DNA from: Juglans regia
Lineage: Eukaryota > Streptophyta > Magnoliopsida > Fagales > Juglandaceae
Direction of reading: 5' to 3'
Length of the DNA: 64,000 nt
NCBI RefSeq assembly: GCF_001411555.2
Contig: NC_049914.1
Span: 16,922,298 to 16,986,297 of the forward strand
Below are positions 9,847 through 22,127 of this stretch, one piece after another. The position numbers were made by a program, and so were the translations under genes. The notes under the pieces were generated by a model. It did not search any database, was not told the origin of the DNA, and was given only the letters and a program-made list of their open reading frames with translations. Each line of letters opens with the position of its first letter. Position 1 is the stretch's first letter.

Positions 9847-12726
9847 ATCGAGGTTCGAGTTGCAAATGGGGAGAGGGTAAGAAGTGAAGGGTTGTTACAA
9901 AAGGTTTAGTTTCAGATGCAAGGCACTGAATTTGTGAGTGATTTTTTTCTGCATTCACTAAGTGGCTGTGATGCAGTTGTGGGAATGCAATGGTTGATTA
10001 CTTTGGGTTCTGTCTTGTGGGATTTTAATAATCTCACTATGAATTTTGAGGTTGATAAAAAAACCTATGATGTTGAAGAGTTTAAGCCCTAATAGGCCTG
10101 AGTTGGTGGAGGAAGTCCAATTTTGTCAACTGTCTGCAGTTGAGAGGAAGGGAATTTTTTTACAGATTGTTCCTCAGGATTCTATTAAGAAATTGCAGGT
10201 TGTGGATCCTAAAATTGAAGAGGTGTTGCTGAAGTTTCCAGGAGTTTTTGAGGAACCTAAAGGGTTGCCTACTAAAAGGACTAAGGACCACCAGATTATT
10301 TTGAAAGAAGGGACTCAGCCTATATCTGTAAGACCATACATATATCCCTTTTATCAAAAGTTTGAAATTGAGAAAATAGTGCATGAGCTCTTGACTGCTA
10401 GGGTGATTCAAAATAGCCAGTCTCCTTTTTCTTCTCCTGTACTTTTGGTGAGGAAGTCAGATGGAACATAGCGTATGTGCATAGACTATAGGGCTCTCAA
10501 CAAAGAAACTGTTAAAGATAAGTTTCCCATACCAGTGATAGATGAACTCTTGGATGAACTATTTGGGGCTACAATTTTCTCAAAATTGGACCTCAGATTA
10601 GGTTACCATCAGATTAAAGTGAAGGAAGAAGATATAGAGAAGACAGCTTTCAGAACACACCAGGGCATTATGAGTTTTTGGTTATGCCTTTTGGCTTAAC
10701 CAATGCTCTAGCAAATTTCCAAAGTCTCATGAATGAGGTATTTCAGCCTTTCCTTCGAAAATTTGTTATAGTTTTCTTTGATGACATTCTTGTCTATAGC
10801 AAAAATGAGAAGGATCATTTACAACACTTGTTTTTTGTGTTGGATACCTTAGCAAAAAACACATTATTTGCTAAGAGGAGCAAGTGTCATTTTCGGTGTA
10901 AGGAGATTGACTACTTGGGCCATTTGGTCTCTACAGAGGGGCTTAAAGCAAATCCCTCTAAGATTAAAGCCATGATCGAATGGCCATTGCCCAAAAACAT
11001 TAAGTCCTTGAGGGGTTTCCTTGGACTAATTGGTTATTACAAAAAGTTTGTGAATGGATATGGTATTGTAGCTGGCCCACTCACTCAATTGTTAAGGAAT
11101 GATTCTTTTGTATGGGGACCCGAGGCTTCTAAGGAATGATTAGCAAGCTTCTTGGTTATGAATTCAGGATTGAATACAAGAAAGGGAAGAATAATGTAAT
11201 TGCTTATGCTTTATCTAGAAGAGAGGAGGGCTCTAAATTAGAGTTTTTTTTTTTTTTTTGCTGCTCTAACAATACTCGATCCCATTGGTTAGAGGAATTA
11301 AAATCTTTTTATTTGCTAGACAATGAAATATCTGACATTTGTGGGAGGCTACAGAAGGGTTATTTATCTACTTCTAAGTTTGAGGTGAAGAATGGCTTGT
11401 TGTTTAAGAAGGGGAAGTTATTTTTGTCTTCTTCATCTCTACTTAAATATCAGATTCTCCATTTTGTTCACAACAGTGTTGTGGGAGGCCATTCAGGGTA
11501 TCAAAAGTCCTTGCAGAGGCTTAGAGCAGATTTCATATGGGCTGGTATGAAGAAGGATATGAAGAAATTTATTAGAGAATGTTCTATATGTCAGAAGTGC
11601 AAAACAGAAAACTTGCTTCCAGCAGGCTTATTACAGCCATTGCCAATACCAACTTCTTCATGGAGTGATATCTCCATGGATTTCATTGAGGCCTTGCCAC
11701 CATCAAAGGTTTTTTCTGTAATCTTTGTAGTGGTGGATAGATTTACTAAGTATGCTCATTTTTTGCCATTATCTTACCCTTATATAGCTGCTATTGTTGC
11801 TCAGTTATTCATTAAATAGATTTTCAAGTTGCATGGGATGCCCAGCACTATTGTAACTGATAGGGATGTGGTATTCACTAGCAGCTTTTGGAAGGGAATT
11901 TTCAAGTTGCATGGCACGAAGTTACGAAGTTAAACTTTACCTCAGCTTACCATCCTTAGTCCGATGGTCAACTGAGATAATAAACAAGGCAGTACAGCAA
12001 TACTTGAGGTGTTTTGTGTTTGAAAGATCAAAACAGTGGGTTCATTGGCTACCCTGGGCAGAATATTGGTACAATACTTCTACACATTCTTCCACAAGAA
12101 TAACTCCATTTGAAGCTTTGTATGGCAGACCACCTCCTTCCTTATTGCAATATGTAGCTGGTACAATATAGAATCATGCTGTGGATTCTGAACTCAGATC
12201 AAGGGAAGAGATTTTGGGAATTCTTAAAAAGAATTTATTAGCTGCTCAGTCCATAATGAAGCAGTATTATGATAACAAGCATATTGATAGACAATTTGTT
12301 GTAGGAGATATGGTCTATTTGAAATTACAGAAGTACAAACAGAAGAATGTTACAGCTATTCCTTATCCTAAGTTGGCTCCTAGATTTTGTGGGCCATTCA
12401 AAGTTTTAGAGAAAATTGGTGAAGTTGTTTACAAGCTGGAATTGCCTTATGATGTTGTAGTACATCTAGTTTTTCATGTTTCCAGACTCAAGAAGCATGT
12501 GGGTCCTAAAGGGAATGTGTCTCCTTCGATTCCTTTCACTGATGTTCATGGGCGTGCTAGAATTGAGCTAGAACGTATCCTTGAAAGAAGAATGACACCA
12601 GTCAACAACCAGCCTTTCATTGAGTTGCTTGTGAAGTGCAAATGAGCACCCAAAGAAGATTCTTAATGGGTACCTGTAGAGCAACTTAGATTCCAGTATC
12701 CTGACCTTGTGGGCAAGGTCTTTTGA
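9847..12726 (+). pseudogene. Broken pol of element C, with RNase H mostly deleted
   Basis: Protease remnants continue to about 10040 with a stop at 9907-9909. Reverse transcriptase runs 10370-11110 with a stop at 10468-10470 and a frameshift near 10660; its active site FFDDILVYS is intact. At about 11130 the sequence jumps from WGPEASKE straight to ISKLLGYEFRIEYKKGKNN, skipping the core of RNase H (about 330 bp compared with element A). Integrase follows (11450-12170) with HSGYQKSLQRLR, DISMDFIEAL and TDRD, then a frameshift near 11870. It ends with the GPF motif region and a chromodomain (about 12565-12726, ERILERRMTP). Loss of RNase H rules out autonomous replication. Confidence 0.85.
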
Positions 12727-12737
12727 AGGGGAGGGAA
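12725..12737 (+). other. Polypurine tract of element C
   Basis: GAAGGGGAGGGAA overlaps the pol stop and ends one base before the 3' LTR. Confidence 0.8.
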
Positions 12738-12738
12738 T

Positions 12739-13106
12739 TATTAGGATGGTGATTGAGAGTTGAGGGTTGGCATGTTACGAAGAAGAATGTATTACAGTGT
12801 TGAGATTGATCGAGTGAGGAAGTAGAAGGTAGTTGGAAGCAGAAGTTAGTGGGAATCATATGAAGTGCACGTGTTCATTAATAGTTGTTAAGTTTGTTTT
12901 AGCCTTACTTACAAATAGGAATTTACGATATTACCCTTGCTTGTAACAGAATAATTAACTCATTCTTGTATAAAAACATAAGGAATTCTATGAGGAAATC
13001 ATCTGAAGTATTATACAGAATCAATTTCTTGGAGGTTTTGATCCCTCGAATGATTAAAAGTGTTTCTTTCTTCATTTCTTCTTCAAGTTACTAATACACT
13101 ATAACA
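12739..13106 (+). repeat. 3' LTR of element C
   Basis: It starts TATTAGGATGG, with the terminal TG mutated to TA, and ends ACTATAACA. It aligns throughout with 8145-8507. Confidence 0.9.
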
Positions 13107-14071
13107 CAATCTCGGGACCTTACTTTTCTAGGGGTCAAGAGAGTCCTAATCGATGGCTGAAACCAACTGCACCTGCAAGAAAATAATCGATGGCTGAAAC
13201 CAACTGCACCTGCAAGAAAAGTCTGGTCTACACACATGGATGAGAAAAGGCGCAAAGGCCTTTGTTATCATTGCGATGATAAATGGAGTCCCGCACACAC
13301 TTGTAAACCTAAGTTGTATTTACTACATGGGTGTGAAAGGGAAGAGGAAGGGGTGCTAGCACCTGGGATAGAAGAGCACCAAGAACAAGAAGGGCCTATA
13401 CTCAAGAAAGAGACTCTAGAACCTGAAATTTCCTTAAATGCTATGGTGGGCACACCTAGCTCGACTACTATGAGAGTAATGGGACAAATTACAAGAGAAT
13501 CAGTTGTTATCCTCGTGGACTTGAGGAGTACACACAGCTTTGTTGACCCAATAGTAGCCAAGAGAACTAAGCTGAAAGCGGACCCTTCTCAACAACTAAA
13601 AGTGAATGTGGCTAATGATGAAGTGGTGCAAAGTGAAGGCTATTGTGCAGCTATGGGTGTTAAAATCCAAGGTAACTTTTTTACTCCCTCTCATTTTGTT
13701 TCGCAATTGGGAGGGTGTGATGTTGTTCTCAGGGAGAATTGGTTATCTACTTTGGGGTCCATTGTTTGGAATTTTGCAAACTTGGCTATGAAATTGCTCG
13801 TGATCATTCTATCCATTTGAAGCCTAGATATAAGACAGTATACATTAGTCCCTACATATATCCTTATTTTTCGAAATAGGAAATTGAAAAGACTGTAAGG
13901 GAGTTGTTACATAATGGAGTCAATCGTACTAGTCAAAGCTCATACTCTTCTCCAGTTTTATTGGTAAGGAAGGCAAATAGTAGCAAGAGAATATATATCG
14001 ACTATAGGGCTTTGATTACTGAAACAATTAAGGATAAGTTTTTTATCCCTGTTGTAGAAGAGTTGATGAAT
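13107..14071 (+). pseudogene. Element B second part: gag end, protease, start of RT (broken)
   Basis: After the element C insertion gag resumes. A zinc-knuckle-like CYHCDDKWSPAHTC lies at 13263-13305 in the open frame 13236-13820. The protease follows, but its active site reads LVDLRSTHSF instead of D-S/T-G, so it is dead. A reading-frame break near 13800 leads into an RT start (TVRELLHNGV, SYSSPVLLVRKAN, IYIDYRALITETIKDKF). The segment ends at the TGAAT target site of element D at 14067-14071. Confidence 0.75.
13147..13220 (+). repeat. Perfect 37-bp tandem duplication
   Basis: Units 13147-13183 and 13184-13220 are identical. They lie in the gag part of element B just upstream of the zinc knuckle. 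Confidence 0.95.
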
Positions 14072-15517
14072 TAATAAAGTGTTGGAAATGCATAATTAAG
14101 TTGTTTAAGTGAATGATATGTTTCATCAAATAAGAGTTAAGCAAATAAATTACACATCAAATTTTAGTATCGGACTCCAAATAAATTGATGCCAATATTT
14201 TGCATACAAAAGTTTCACATTTGCCTCTAAAATAATTATACACTTATATCATACTTATATGTGCAGGGCATTCATGGAAAGAAAAAAAATAAAAGAGCCA
14301 TACAACAATTATTTCCTAACCCTTATCGAGATGCCCCTTCGGTGGTCCCATGTGAAGTGCGCTGGAGTGTGCAAAGGAATGGCAGAGGACGTGAACCACC
14401 CAACAACTCACTGGACCAGAAGCAAATCAAGAGGAACAGAGACCTCTTTTTCTCTGGGTTGATTTGCATTCATGTTTGGAGGGGGCAGAATATTATTCGA
14501 TTATTCTCTTTGTGAGGGTGAGGTAGCACATTTGGAGGGGGCCCCAGTTTTTTGATTCATTCGGTCATTGTTTGGGTAGTTTTGAGGGAATTATTATTCT
14601 TCTTCGGCAATTTTTTTTAGGGAAAAAAAACTTCAGATGTTGGGTTTTATTCTTTTTGGGCATTTTGCAAATCTAGAAATGATAGGGTAGATTTTCAGCT
14701 TGGGATTCAAGGAGTAACCTATGACTGTTTTGGGTTGGATTTTCTTTGATGTTATGTGATTTTGATGATTAACTTGTTGGATTATATTTCAATTTGTATT
14801 TAGAAAGGATTGAAGTTCTTTATTCTTGATTTAGCTCAATTGTAGACATAAAAACACAATTGATACTTGAACAAGTAACAAGACTTTGATGGTTTTCTTC
14901 CACTATTTTACAGTTATCATATAATCTATCAAGTAGTTTTATTAGGCTAAAAATTTGGGCTCATTGCTACATTATCCGATCATGATTTCTAAGAATGAGA
15001 GAATGGTTGAGAGAAGATGAAAAGAGAAGTAAATCCATCACCAAATCAGTAGGCAAAAATTGTTTCCCAAGTGTTTGTTTTATTGTTTCTTACAAGTTTA
15101 ATTCAATTTCTATACATTTCCTCTAAATCTCTTGGTTCTTAGTAATTTTAGAAACATAGATTCACATTTATTTTCAGTTTTGCTTGTGCTTGAACTTCCA
15201 AAACAACCAATAATTTTACTCTTAATTATGTCCACACTTCCTTAGTAAATAGCCCACATTTTGGTGTTGATATAGTTAGTGGTTGGCTTTTGAACTTTAT
15301 TTCTCATTTCTTATTTGTTGTGTTCGTTGCTAGATCTTTTAGTTTAATGCTTTTTTATCCTTTCAAAATTTCTTGTCACCATAAACAGGAATATGTTGTC
15401 TTGCGATTATGAAATGTTTGCTTAATTCTCATTGTCCTTGTGAATTCGATCTTGGGATTTACCCTTGTATTACTTTGACAGCTTCTAAGCTTGGAAGTCG
15501 AAATTATAAGCTGATCA
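14072..15517 (+). repeat. 5' LTR of element D
   Basis: It starts TAATAAAGTGTTGG, where the 3' LTR has TGATAAAGTGTTGG, and ends CTGATCA. Short open frames inside (14259-14515) recur in the other LTR at 22315-22589 and are not protein genes. Confidence 0.9.
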
Positions 15518-15525
15518 AGTTTTTA

Positions 15526-15541
15526 ACTTCGTTGCTGGGGA
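15526..15541 (+). other. Primer-binding site of element D (tRNA-Asp type)
   Basis: ACTTCGTTGCTGGGGA resembles the CGCCGTTGCCGGGGA site used by Athila/Tat-group elements, with two or three changes, 8 bp after the LTR. Confidence 0.65.
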
Positions 15542-15794
15542 CAATTGGCGTTTTAAGAAGCATTATTTTTTGTTAATGCTATGAACCTCTTCACAGTTTG
15601 GGTGACATCTAATTTCTTTTATTTTTTGCTTCTATTTTTCTCTGTTTATCATTCATTCTCTTTTATTTTTTGCTCTTGTTTGTGTGACTGGTTGGACTAG
15701 AGACCAAACATCTCGGTTAGTTAGGACATAATCACTAGCATCCTTTAACTATGCATCCCTTTCTCTTGAATCATTATCTGACACTCATAGCGAC

Positions 15795-17093
15795 ATGGCT
15801 GAAAATGAGCATCATGATAGGGACATGGTAAATCATGACATGACACTTAGAGATTATTTACAACCTGTCAGAACTAGCACACCCTCATGCATAATCTAAC
15901 CTGTGAATGCAAACAACTTTAATTTCAAACCTCGAATGATCCCATTGATTCCACATTTTCATGACATGGAATCTAAGAACCCTTACCTTCATATCAAGGA
16001 GTTTGAAGAGCTTTGTTCTACATTCATTGATCAAACCTGCATTGAGGAGATTCTTATACAAAAGTGGTTTCCACTTTCCTTGAAAGATAAAGCAAAAATA
16101 TGGTTAAATGCATTGAGGCCAAGATCCATTGGAATATGGCAAAAAATGCAAGTTGAATTTTTGAAAAAGTCTTTCCCAATGCATCGAACCAATGCTTTAA
16201 AGAGACAAATCAAGAATTTTGCTCAAAAGGAAAGTGAGATTTTACCAAAGTTAGGAAAGGTTCAAAGATCTTTTAAATGCTTGACCACGCCATGGTTATG
16301 AGGATTGGCACATCATTAGTTTTTTTTTATGAAACTTTGATACCTAAGATGCGACAATTTGTCGAAACCATGTGTAATGGAGAGTTTCTCAACAAGCGAC
16401 TGGGAGAGGCATTTGCTTATTTTGATTACTTGGCTGAAAATGCTCAATCATGGGACATTTCTTGTGTTTGTGATCGAACCGAACCTTTGAGGAATTTGAG
16501 TGAGGGAGGTAAATATGTTTTGAATGGGGAGGACGATTTACAAGCCAAATTTGTCTTATTATCGAAAAAATTGGAGGCAATTGAGTTAAAGAAAATGCAT
16601 GAAATTCAGGGTATTCCAAAACAAGAAAAATGTATCATTTGTGAGGATGCTAGCCATGCAACATCCAAGTGTCCTACTATTGCAGCCTTTAAGGAAGTCT
16701 TATTTGATGCTTCTCACTCTGTTAACATGATTTCTAAGCCTTTTTCTGCACCATATTCTAACACTTATAATGCAAGTTGGAGAAACCACCCTAACTTCAG
16801 TTGGAGAAATGATCATCCCACGAGTTCAACACATCCAAGAGCTGGTGCACCTCTATATTCAGTTCACACCCAGCAAAATGCACTAATTCCAGCACCTAGA
16901 AAACCCATGTATGACCCATTTCAGCAAACGGCCGCCTCCCTTCAACAGTTCATGCAAAGTCAAACCACCATAAATAACCAAACTTCTCAAGCCATCAATG
17001 ACATAAGGAATAATTTGACCAAGCTGAACACAACCATGAATGCACAAGAGAAAGGAAAATTCTCATCTCAATCCCAACCAAATCCTCAAGTCT
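15795..17093 (+). pseudogene. Gag of element D (broken)
   Basis: ATG 15795 starts an Athila-like gag with TLRDYLQPVRTSTPSC, interrupted by a stop at 15897-15899. It continues as FNFKPRMIPLIPHFHDMES and WFPLSLKDKAKIWLNALRP. A frameshift near 16270 moves it to the frame 16277-17095, which contains a zinc-knuckle remnant, CIICEDASHATSKCP (about 16633-16677), and a Gln/Asn-rich tail. It would have been the capsid precursor. Confidence 0.75.
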
Positions 17094-19720
17094 AAATTGC
17101 TGCCATAGAGTCTTCATCATCTTCTGAAGCAAATGTCAAGACTTGCAAGGCCGTAATAACTCACCGTAGTAGTAAAGAGGTTGATACATTGAGTAATGAA
17201 GCTGGCAAGAAAGGTAAAAGTCTCAATTCCTATGTACAAGGTAAAAATTATGACGTTGATGTTTATTTGGAACCAAAGGTAACTCATCCGGCACATTTTT
17301 CTCAAAGATTGGTTCCTTTACATAAAGATAAACATCATGTTGAGATTTTAGACATTTTTAGACAAGTGCGCATTAACATTCCTCTTTTTAATGCCATTCA
17401 GAAAATCTCAACATATGCCAAATTTTTTAAGGATTTGTGTATGGTTAAAAGAAGACTTAATGTGCAAAAGAAGGCGTTTCTTATGGAACAAGTCAGCGCC
17501 ATTATCCAATCCAATACTCCTCCTAAGTATAAAGATCCAGGTTCTCCAACAATAGCTTGTGTTACAGGAAGCTCCAAAATAGGCTAAGCACTACTAGACT
17601 TATGTTCTAGTATTAATTTGCTTCCTTACAACACCTATGAAAAACTTGGTTTATGAGAGTTGAAACCAACTTCTATCATCTTGCAATTGGCCGATCGTTC
17701 AATTAAAAAACCTAGGGGAGTAGTAGAAGATGTGTTGGTGCAAGTCGATAAATTTTATTATCCCATGGATTTTGTGGTATTAGATGTTCAATTAACTCCT
17801 CATTCTGTTTTTCAGGCACCCATCATTTTAGGGAGGCTATTTTTGGCCACTTTCAACGCTTTGATAAATTGTCAAAGTGGCATCCTTAAATTGACGTTTG
17901 GAAATGTGACGTTGGAGTTAAATGTTTTCAACACTTGTAGGCAACCACAAGATTTGAAAGAACCTCAGGAAGTGAATTGTTTGGAATCGTTACTTACTGA
18001 AGAATTTTTTTTATTAGAGCAAGAGAGTCAAATGAAACATGTTTTACCTGGAACCTTAGAAAATATTGAGTTGTTGGATACTAATGCAGGTAACAAAATG
18101 GACTCATTGTGGCGACTCAAATTTGAAGACCTACCACTTCAACCCATAAACCCAACCATCGGATGAAGTCCCTCCATCTCCGATTTTGAAACCACTACCT
18201 GAATCGCTGAAATATGTTTTTCTTAGGCCAACTAACACTTTTCCATGTATTATCCCATCTTCTTTGTCAGTTGAGCAAGGGGAGCAACTCCTACAGGTCC
18301 TCAAGCAACATAAAGAAGTACTTGGATGGTCGGTTGCCGACATCAAAGGAATCAACCCCACCATTTGCACACATCGAATTTTTCTGGAGGAAAATTCATC
18401 ACCAACTTGAGAGATGCAAATGAAGTTAAATCCTACGATGAAGGAGGTGGTTAAAAATGCAGTCATGAAGCTCTTGGATGTAGGTATCATCTGTCTCATC
18501 TCGGATAGCCAATGGGTAAGTCCTACTCAAATAGTTCATAAGAAATTTGGGATTACAATTGTGAAAAATGAAAAACATGAGTTAATTCCCACTAGGACCA
18601 CCACTGGATGGCGCATGTGCATTGGTTTTAGAAAATTAAATGCTGTTACAAGAAATTACCATTTTCCATTACCATTTTTAGACCAAACTTTGGAAAGAGT
18701 TACGGGCCATAGTTTTTATTGTTTTCTTTATGGTTTTTCGGGATTTTATCAAATTGAAATATTGAAGACCAAGAAAAAACTATTTTCACTTGCCCGTTTG
18801 GAACTTTTACATTTAGGAAAATGCCATTTGAACTTTGTAATGCACCCGCCACATCTTAGCAATGCATGTTAAATATTTTTAGTGACATGGTTGAGCATAT
18901 CTTGGAGGTGTTTATGGATGTTTTTTTGGTCTATAGTGATTCGTTTGATGCATGCCTTACTAACCTCAAAGCTGTCTTAGCTCAATGTGAAGAGAAAAAT
19001 CTACTTTTAAATTGAGAAAATTTTCATTTTAAGGAGCAACAAGGTATTGTTCTTGGTCACATCATTTCAACCCGAGGCATTGAAGTTGACAAGTCCAAAA
19101 TTGATCTAATATTGATGTTACCTATTCCAAAATTAGTCAAAGATATTAGATCATTTTTAGGACATGTCGGGTTCTATAGGCGTTTCTTCAAAAACTTTAG
19201 CTCCATATCGAGACCTTTGTGTGAGTTGTTAGCTAACGGTTGTGTTTTTAATTGGACTGATGTATGTCAAGTTGCTTTTGAGCAACTCAAATCTATGCTA
19301 GTCATTGCACCTATAATTCAACCACCTGACTAGTCATTGCCATTTGAGATCATGTGTGATGCAATGATTTCGCCATAAGAGTTGTCCTAGGTCACCGAAG
19401 AGGTAAGCTTCCATTTGTGATTTACTATGCAAACATCACACTTGATACAGCTCAAAAAAATTACTCCGCCACTGAGAAGAAGTTGCTAGCAGTGTTTTTG
19501 CTTTGGATAAATTTAGAGCTTACATTTTAGGCCTCCAATCATTATATTCACTGACCATGCAGCCCTTAAATATTTGCTCACAAAGAAAGATGCCAAACCT
19601 CGACTAATTAGATGGATTTTGTTATTGCAGGAATTTAAAATCATCATCAAGGATAAGAAGGGAGTGGAAAACATGGTTGCCGACCACTTATCTTGACTCA
19701 TTGTCGAAAATTCTGAACCT
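17094..19720 (+). pseudogene. Protease, RT and RNase H of element D (broken)
   Basis: The protease domain lies at 17480-18000. Its active site reads LLDLCSSINLLP (about 17590-17625), where Athila elements have D-L-G-A, so the Gly is lost. RT runs from about 18410 (RMCIGFRKLNAVTRNYHFPLP at 18613 on, SGFYQIEI). Its catalytic Y-x-D-D counterpart near 18914 reads FMDVFLVYSD, with the second Asp replaced. RNase H covers about 19350-19700 with ATEKKLLAV and [10 protein letters not shown] recognisable. Many stops (for example 17585-17587, 18870-18872 and 19014-19016) and frame changes are present. Confidence 0.75.
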
Positions 19721-19799
19721 TCCACTCCTATTTCAAATTCCTTTCCTGATGAACAACTTCTAGCTATTGATTCTTTGCCTTGGTTTGTTGATATTGTAA

Positions 19800-21054
19800 A
19801 TTTCTTGATAACAGGACACACCCCACCACATTGGGGCTCTCAAGACATCAAAAAGTTCAAATTGTAGGTTAGATCTTTCTTTTATGATGGCCCTTATTTG
19901 TTCAATATTGTTCTGACTAAATTTTAAAGAGGTGTAGCCTAATTGTGACATTCCCCACATATTAAATTTTTTTCATGCTAGTGCGTGTGGAGGCCACTTT
20001 TCAACTAAGAAAACAGTGGTCAAAATCTTGCAATGTGGTTATTATTGGTCCCCACATATTCAAGGATGCTAATAATTTTTGTAAAGCATGTGAACCATGC
20101 CAAAATTTAGGTGGAATCACCCGTAGAAACATGATACCCTTACAACCCATTTTAGCACTAGAAATGTTTTATTGTTGGGGGGTTGATTTTATGAGTCCTT
20201 TTCCGTCTTCTTTTGGTTATTTTTACATTCTTGTTGCAGTGGATTATGTTTCTAAATGGGTCGAGGCAATACCATGTAGGACCAATGACCATCGGGTGGT
20301 GTTGAAATTTTTGAAAGACAATATTTTCACTCGGTTTGGGATACCAAAGGTTTTAATTAGTGATGGAGGTTCCCACTTTTGCAATAAACCATTTGCAGCG
20401 TTAATGAAAAAATATGGAGTTAAACATAAAATTTCAACTCCTTATCATCCTCAAACCAATGGCCAAGCTGAGTTGGCTAACTGTGATATCAAAGCCATTC
20501 TTGAAAAAACAGTCAACCCAAATAGGAAAGATTAGTCTTTGAGGCTTTCGGACACTTTATGGGCTTATAGGAGAGCTTTTAAAACTGTCCTAGGCATATC
20601 TCCCTATCGTTTGGTTTACGGTAAAGCATGTAATCTCCCTATTGACCTAGAACACAAGGCTTATTGGGCTTTCAAACAATTTAACTTTTCTACTAACAAT
20701 TCTGGTGTCATGAGGAAATTGGAGCTGAATGAATTAGAAGAGTTGGGACACGATGCCTACGATAATGCCAAATTGTACAAGGAGAAAGCTAAGGCTTTCC
20801 ATGACAAGCACATTCTGAGAAAGAGTTTTCTCCCCAATCAAAAGGATCTCCTCTACAACCCTAGACTCCATGTGTTTGTCGGTAAACTTCGATCCAAATG
20901 GAGTGGTCCTTATATTGTTCAGACAGTGTTTTCCCATGGGGCTGTTGAATTCCTCAATCCACACAATGGTAATATCTTTAAGGTTAATGGACAGCGGCTC
21001 AAACCTTTCCTTGACCATTTTTCACCAGAGGATACCACTATCCATTTAGTGGAC
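19800..21054 (+). pseudogene. Integrase of element D (broken)
   Basis: The zinc-binding segment ends CKACEPCQNLG. The catalytic core shows GVDFMSPFP (first Asp), LISDGGSHF (second Asp) and YHPQTNGQAELAN (Glu), so the D,D-35-E triad is visible in the frame 19975-20535. One stop at 20533-20535 separates it from the C-terminal part (20539 on), which carries the GPYIVQ motif and ends near DLDP (21050). The frame then runs on into T-rich spacer to 21285. The upstream HHCC part is damaged. Confidence 0.8.
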
Positions 21055-22127
21055 CTTGACCCTCGAGGCTTGATGTTTGACTTGTTTATCATTTTATTTC
21101 TATTCTTTCTTGCATTTTTCTGTGTTTGCTTTTTAGTTTCTGCTGGTGTGTTTTCTCTCTTCTATTTTTCATTATTCTTCTCTTGTTATATTTTCCTTCT
21201 CAGACCATGTACATTTTCTTTCCCTTCATTATCAATCTTTTGTTGTTCTTTTGACTTCTTTTTTTTTTTTTTTTTTTATCATTGAGGACAATGCTCATTT
21301 CTAGTAGGGGGTGGAGAATATGATTTTTCTTTCACATGCTAGATGTTTCTCTTGAATGTTCACTTTTATGAAACTTCTTGACTAAATTTTCACCTTAGGG
21401 TACTTCCATTCCCACCACTTGGTCTCCAATGAATTAGAATTGTGGAATCTAATTTTTGCAAAGTTGATGTTTTCAAACTTCTCTACCTAAGATCAGACAA
21501 TGGCAGCCTTGGGCTACACTAATCCCCATTGGTGCAGATTTAAACTCAACACAAGACTTTATAATAGTCTTAGCAACTCAAACTTAGGCAATATAGTCCA
21601 AAGCTATTGATTGATGATCCCAATAGACACAAGCAAATACTTTTGTTGTTTTGTTCGATGTCAATCAGTGGTTTTCACCCAAACAACTAGCAAGAACTAC
21701 AATGAACCATATCTTAATGGCCTAAGAAAAGTGAATGAGAAACTCCACTAGAGAGAGAGAGAGGAAACTGGAGGTAAAATAAATGAGAAAAGGGGCAGGC
21801 CAACATTTGCAGAAACATTGGAAAATGTTGTCTATCACTAGGATTTTTTTTCCTTGTAAGAAAGGAAAAAGTCTTTTAAAGTGTGCTAACGTGAAAGTCG
21901 ACAATGTAATGGTTTTGAATTAGAGGAAAGGCCTTTTGGCTTTTCTTGAAAGGTTGCTAGTTTGATACTACTATGACAAATCTTGAAAACAACAAATGGT
22001 AATCTATTCACACACTTGATCTTTTGTAGAAATTTTTGAGTTCAATGAATCTTGAGGGCAGCTTCATCATTCACTTCTTTTTATCGCATTGTTTGCTAGA
22101 GACTAGCAAAAAGCTAGTTGGGGGGTG
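21055..22127 (+). other. 3' spacer and polypurine tract of element D
   Basis: It is T-rich after the integrase, with AGTAGGGGGTGGAGA near 21304 (possible internal polypurine tract) and AGTTGGGGGG right before the LTR (about 22116-22125). The envelope-like ORF found in some Athila elements is not seen. Confidence 0.6.

Larger units (their letters stand above)
8145..13106 (+). mobile_element. Element C: chromovirus LTR retrotransposon nested in element B gag
   Basis: Direct LTRs 8145-8507 and 12739-13106 are about 93% identical by eye, with a 16-18 bp insertion and a roughly 10 bp deletion between them. A primer site, gag, pol with chromodomain and polypurine tract lie between. The flanks CAGTA (8140-8144) and CAATC (13107-13111) match at only 3 of 5 bases, so the target duplication has decayed or is absent. 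Gag of element B continues on the other side. Confidence 0.9.

Noticed and set aside
8140..13111. Target-site duplication for element C
   Set aside because: Flanking pentamers CAGTA and CAATC match at only three positions, so I do not claim one.
14259..14515. Short ORFs in element D 5' LTR, repeated at 22315-22589
   Set aside because: They recur only because the LTR is duplicated; no domain, and the two overlapping frames cannot both be real.
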